Origin: Thereva unica
Lineage: Eukaryota; Arthropoda; Insecta; Diptera; Therevidae
Reading direction: 5' to 3'
Length of the DNA: 64,000 nucleotides
Assembly: GCA_949987705.1 (NCBI GenBank)
Contig: OX465282.1
Span: 82,572,070 to 82,636,069 of the forward strand
The translations under genes were made by a program, and so were the position numbers. Shown here in pieces: positions 61,690 to 64,000 of this stretch (position 1 is the stretch's first letter; every line of letters starts with the position of its first letter). The notes beneath the pieces are model-generated. The model ran no database searches. It was not told the DNA's origin and saw nothing but the letters and a program-made list of their open reading frames with translations.

Positions 61690-64000
61690 GTGAAAATTCA
61701 AAAGTGCAGGTAGGATGAGTAGATTTTGTTCACATATTTTTGTACGGCATTTTTACCATCGTTAGATTTATGAAAAATAATAAGAAAACACGCAGTGCCG
61801 TAAAAAAATAGTGCGCCACAAAGTAGGGAAATTTTTTTGATTTTCTGGCATTTTCCAGGGTACATTTGGTCACTTTACTCTGTACGGCATCAGTTTCATG
61901 CTGTTTCAATACAGCTTTTAATCTATTATTCCGCAACCCCGTACAAAAATCGTGCGACAAAGGGAAAAATCAAGGGTTGCAACCCCCTTTCTTTCCGTGC
62001 TCCGGGGGGTGATTTGAAAAAGTACGGCTTTGGTTCCAAAACATTACCTAGCACTCAAAAGTACTATTAAAAAAATGCCATCAAATAATTATTGTTCATT
62101 TGAATGTACATTAATAATTATCTTAATTTCATGGTATACTTGATTTATAAAGCTGTAAAATCATTTAACTCTGTACGGCAACTTTTTTTTAACATGATAT
62201 TGTAAAATACAACTGTTATATAGTATTGCCGTTCAAAAGAAACTGTTCAAAAAAAAATTATAGAGAAATACAAAAACTGTAATTTTTTAAACTATTGCAA
62301 AAGTTTAAATATTCATAGATTAATAAAATATAGCCATTTTCTTCATTCTCCCCTTGTTTTAAATAGTATTAAGATAAATGAATTAGGAAAAAATGATGCC
62401 GTACATTTTAATGCAGTCCATATCTTTTAGGCTGATGAAAATGAAACAACTATTTTTTAGATAAATTCGATATATTTAAAGATGATAATACAAAATAAGG
62501 TTTTTATTTAAATTAATCAGTAACGGAATCAGCCGCTGAGTTGTTATCGGAGTCAACGTCTTCATCGACGTCCGAATTATCTTCTCTATCATTTTCTGAA
62601 ACATGAATAAGTTTTTGTCAAAATTAAAATCTTACGTACAGATTGAAGATGTAAAGATATATTTATTCACCTATGACGTCATCAATTTCTTCGCCTGATT
62701 CCTCATCCGGTTCCGTTATGTCACTGTTTTTTTGGGGGCATTCCTCGCCGTGGAACCAGTCGAAATCGTACCGACCGTCATTGAACATCCATCCATATCT
62801 TATTGGTAACAAGGTCGACGGTATTTGTTTGTAGGCATTACACCAAATCTGTGCTATGTAGGTACTTCTCTTCATATGTTGTTTTAACTCCCGGAAACAA
62901 GGGGGGGGGGGCTTTCTTTTTGAAAGCTTCATTACAGCTTTTCGGTGTATAAATCCTATCGAATATGATACACCTTGCTTCGTTGACAGTTTTTCTTGCT
63001 TTTACATTGTATAAAACGCATACATATTCTTGCAGAACATTGAAAGTTTGTTCCATGAGTAGTGGATCTGTAACAAACGCACTATGGCCTATTTGAATAA
63101 ATGCGTCCTGGAACTTCCTAGATTTCTCCAATACTTTTAATGGTCTGTTTTTACCCTTCCTATAAAATGCGGGATTGAAGTCGCATCCCGTAAAAGCATG
63201 GAATGAAGCCAACGAAGAACAGAGCTTCTCGCCCAAGTCTCTGTACACAGCACAAACGTCAATGTTTTTCATCACTATACCCGTCTATTTTTTTCTAATT
63301 GATTTAACCTGATTTTATTTCTGAGTGCGTCTGTCAGTTTGGGGGCTTATGGATGAGCGAGCGACTATACCTTTTTGGTGCCATCGGTTTGTATGGGAAT
63401 AATTGCTGATGAGCAGTCCATTTCTATATGTCAGTGGGTGTAGGTATATGTCTACAAATGCTAAACGTCATAACAGAACGTCGCTCCGTAAACGATATAT
63501 ATGTAAATTATATTTATTTCATATTTTTATTACTTTTTTATCTATATGAACTTTCAGATTTGTACGGCATTAACTTTTTATAAATTATTGCATTAAGTAC
63601 AAATAAACTATCTAAATGCCGTATAAAAAAATATCGTCATAAATTTCACTTTACATTTCGTTATATGGAATTGTCTTACATTTCGTTCTATGGATTTTTC
63701 CTTGAGTTTTTTTCCCCTACAAACCTTTGGACCAACGAAAATGTACGGCATGTAAAAATATATTATCTATGCATAAAATACTTTCAGAATAAATTAATTT
63801 TATGTTGTTTCAAATCACCCCCCGGAGCACGGAAAGAAAGGGGGTTGCAACCCTTGATTTTTCCCTTTGTCGCACGATTTTTGAACGGGGTTGCGGAATA
63901 ATAGATTAAAAGCTGTATTGAAACAGCATGAAACTGATGCCGTACAGAGTAAAGTGACCAAATGTACCCTGGAAAATGCCAGAAAATCAAAAAAATTTCC
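61690..64000. mobile_element. Long-TIR element with TGCCGTAC repeats, right end outside the window
   Basis: Sequence 61827-62018 and 63808-64000 are inverted copies (start GGAAATTTTTTTGATTTTCT, includes GGGTTGCAACCCCC). The left arm extends outward to about 61690, and the right end lies beyond 64000. The motif TGCCGTAC or its complement occurs, often truncated, at about 61741, 61794, 61891, 62022, 62170, 62224, 62397, 63562, 63616, 63742 and 63938, concentrated near both ends like transposase-binding sites. It encloses one minus-strand gene remnant (62663-63275). The superfamily is not determined. Confidence 0.75.
62663..63275 (-). pseudogene. TE-linked 'HAFTGCD' family protein, possible PIN/FEN-like nuclease
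   Basis: The frames 62838-63275 and 62663-62932 are joined by a shift at a run of eleven G (62901-62911). Motifs in order are LGEKLCSSLASFHAFTGCDF, NPAFYRKGKNRPLKVLEKS, TVNEARCIIFDRIYTPK, CFRELKQHMKRSTYIAQIW, PIRYGWMFNDGRYDFDWF and an acidic end EPDEESGEEIDDVI. I recognise the HAFTGCDxxxxFxxKGK...NEAR...W pattern from a multi-copy family in invertebrates and fish, often next to an upstream ADTDVLVL-type block. That block is missing here. The GCD...KGK segment recalls the GxDY...GxG helix-turn-helix of FEN/XPG nucleases, so a nuclease fold is my inference. Damaged and N-terminally truncated. Confidence 0.5.

Overview
This window is repeat-rich, AT-rich animal DNA, most likely from an insect. 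Nearly every recognisable gene belongs to a transposable element (TE). I see no convincing host gene, rRNA, tRNA, CRISPR array or bacterial feature. The insect assignment rests on the element types: Copia with a half-tRNA primer site, errantivirus-like Gypsy with a tRNA-Ser primer site, BEL/Pao elements with envelope genes, CsRn1-type Gypsy with a tRNA-Trp primer site, I-, LOA- and Jockey-like LINEs, and a PIF/Harbinger element with a MADF partner gene. I cannot name the order or species.

The layout is a stratigraphy of insertions. The oldest layer from 1 to 40.86 kb is one minus-strand Ty3/Gypsy element (Gypsy1). Its RT lies at 0.25-1.35 kb, its protease at 28.07-29.18 kb, and its gag, primer site and 5' LTR at 39.6-40.86 kb. 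It is split by a minus-strand Copia (1347-28065) and by a damaged minus-strand BEL/Pao (BEL1, about 29.2-39.3 kb). The Copia 5' LTR is split by a CMC/EnSpm-like DNA transposon (5661-28009), about 4 kb once its own insertions are removed. It carries a tnp2-like transposase and a DUF4806-like gene. That transposon hosts a foldback element (7648-9474), an I-like LINE (11161-23780, 14-bp target duplication) and a long-TIR element (24111-27894, itself split by a Jockey-like LINE). The I-like LINE hosts a probable solo LTR (12982-18003), which hosts a LOA-like LINE (13707-17418, 11-bp target duplication), and a second foldback element (18545-20601). The deepest chain is six elements: Gypsy1 > Copia > EnSpm > I-like LINE > solo LTR > LOA-like LINE.

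BEL1 carries an envelope gene resembling the glycoprotein of chuvirus-like negative-strand RNA viruses. It is interrupted by a 1.9-kb solo LTR (32980-34877) and a complete PIF/Harbinger element (35171-37929) whose two opposite-strand genes each sit inside the other's intron. Next comes a full-length BEL/Pao (BEL2, 40866-55062) with identical 409-bp LTRs, a 5-bp target duplication and an envelope of the baculovirus-F/errantivirus type fused in frame to pol. BEL2 is interrupted by a very young, apparently intact CsRn1-type Gypsy (Gypsy2, 46781-52417).

From 55.1 kb to the end are flanking DNA with a ~120-bp tandem repeat, a gag/protease fragment, a BEL RNase H fragment, a 5'-truncated Jockey-like LINE split by a 406-bp MITE, and the left part of a long-TIR element. 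The last has many TGCCGTAC motifs and a gene of the 'HAFTGCD' family, which I suspect is a PIN/FEN-like nuclease. Only Gypsy2 looks capable of autonomous movement. The Harbinger, BEL2 and LOA-like copies are young but damaged.
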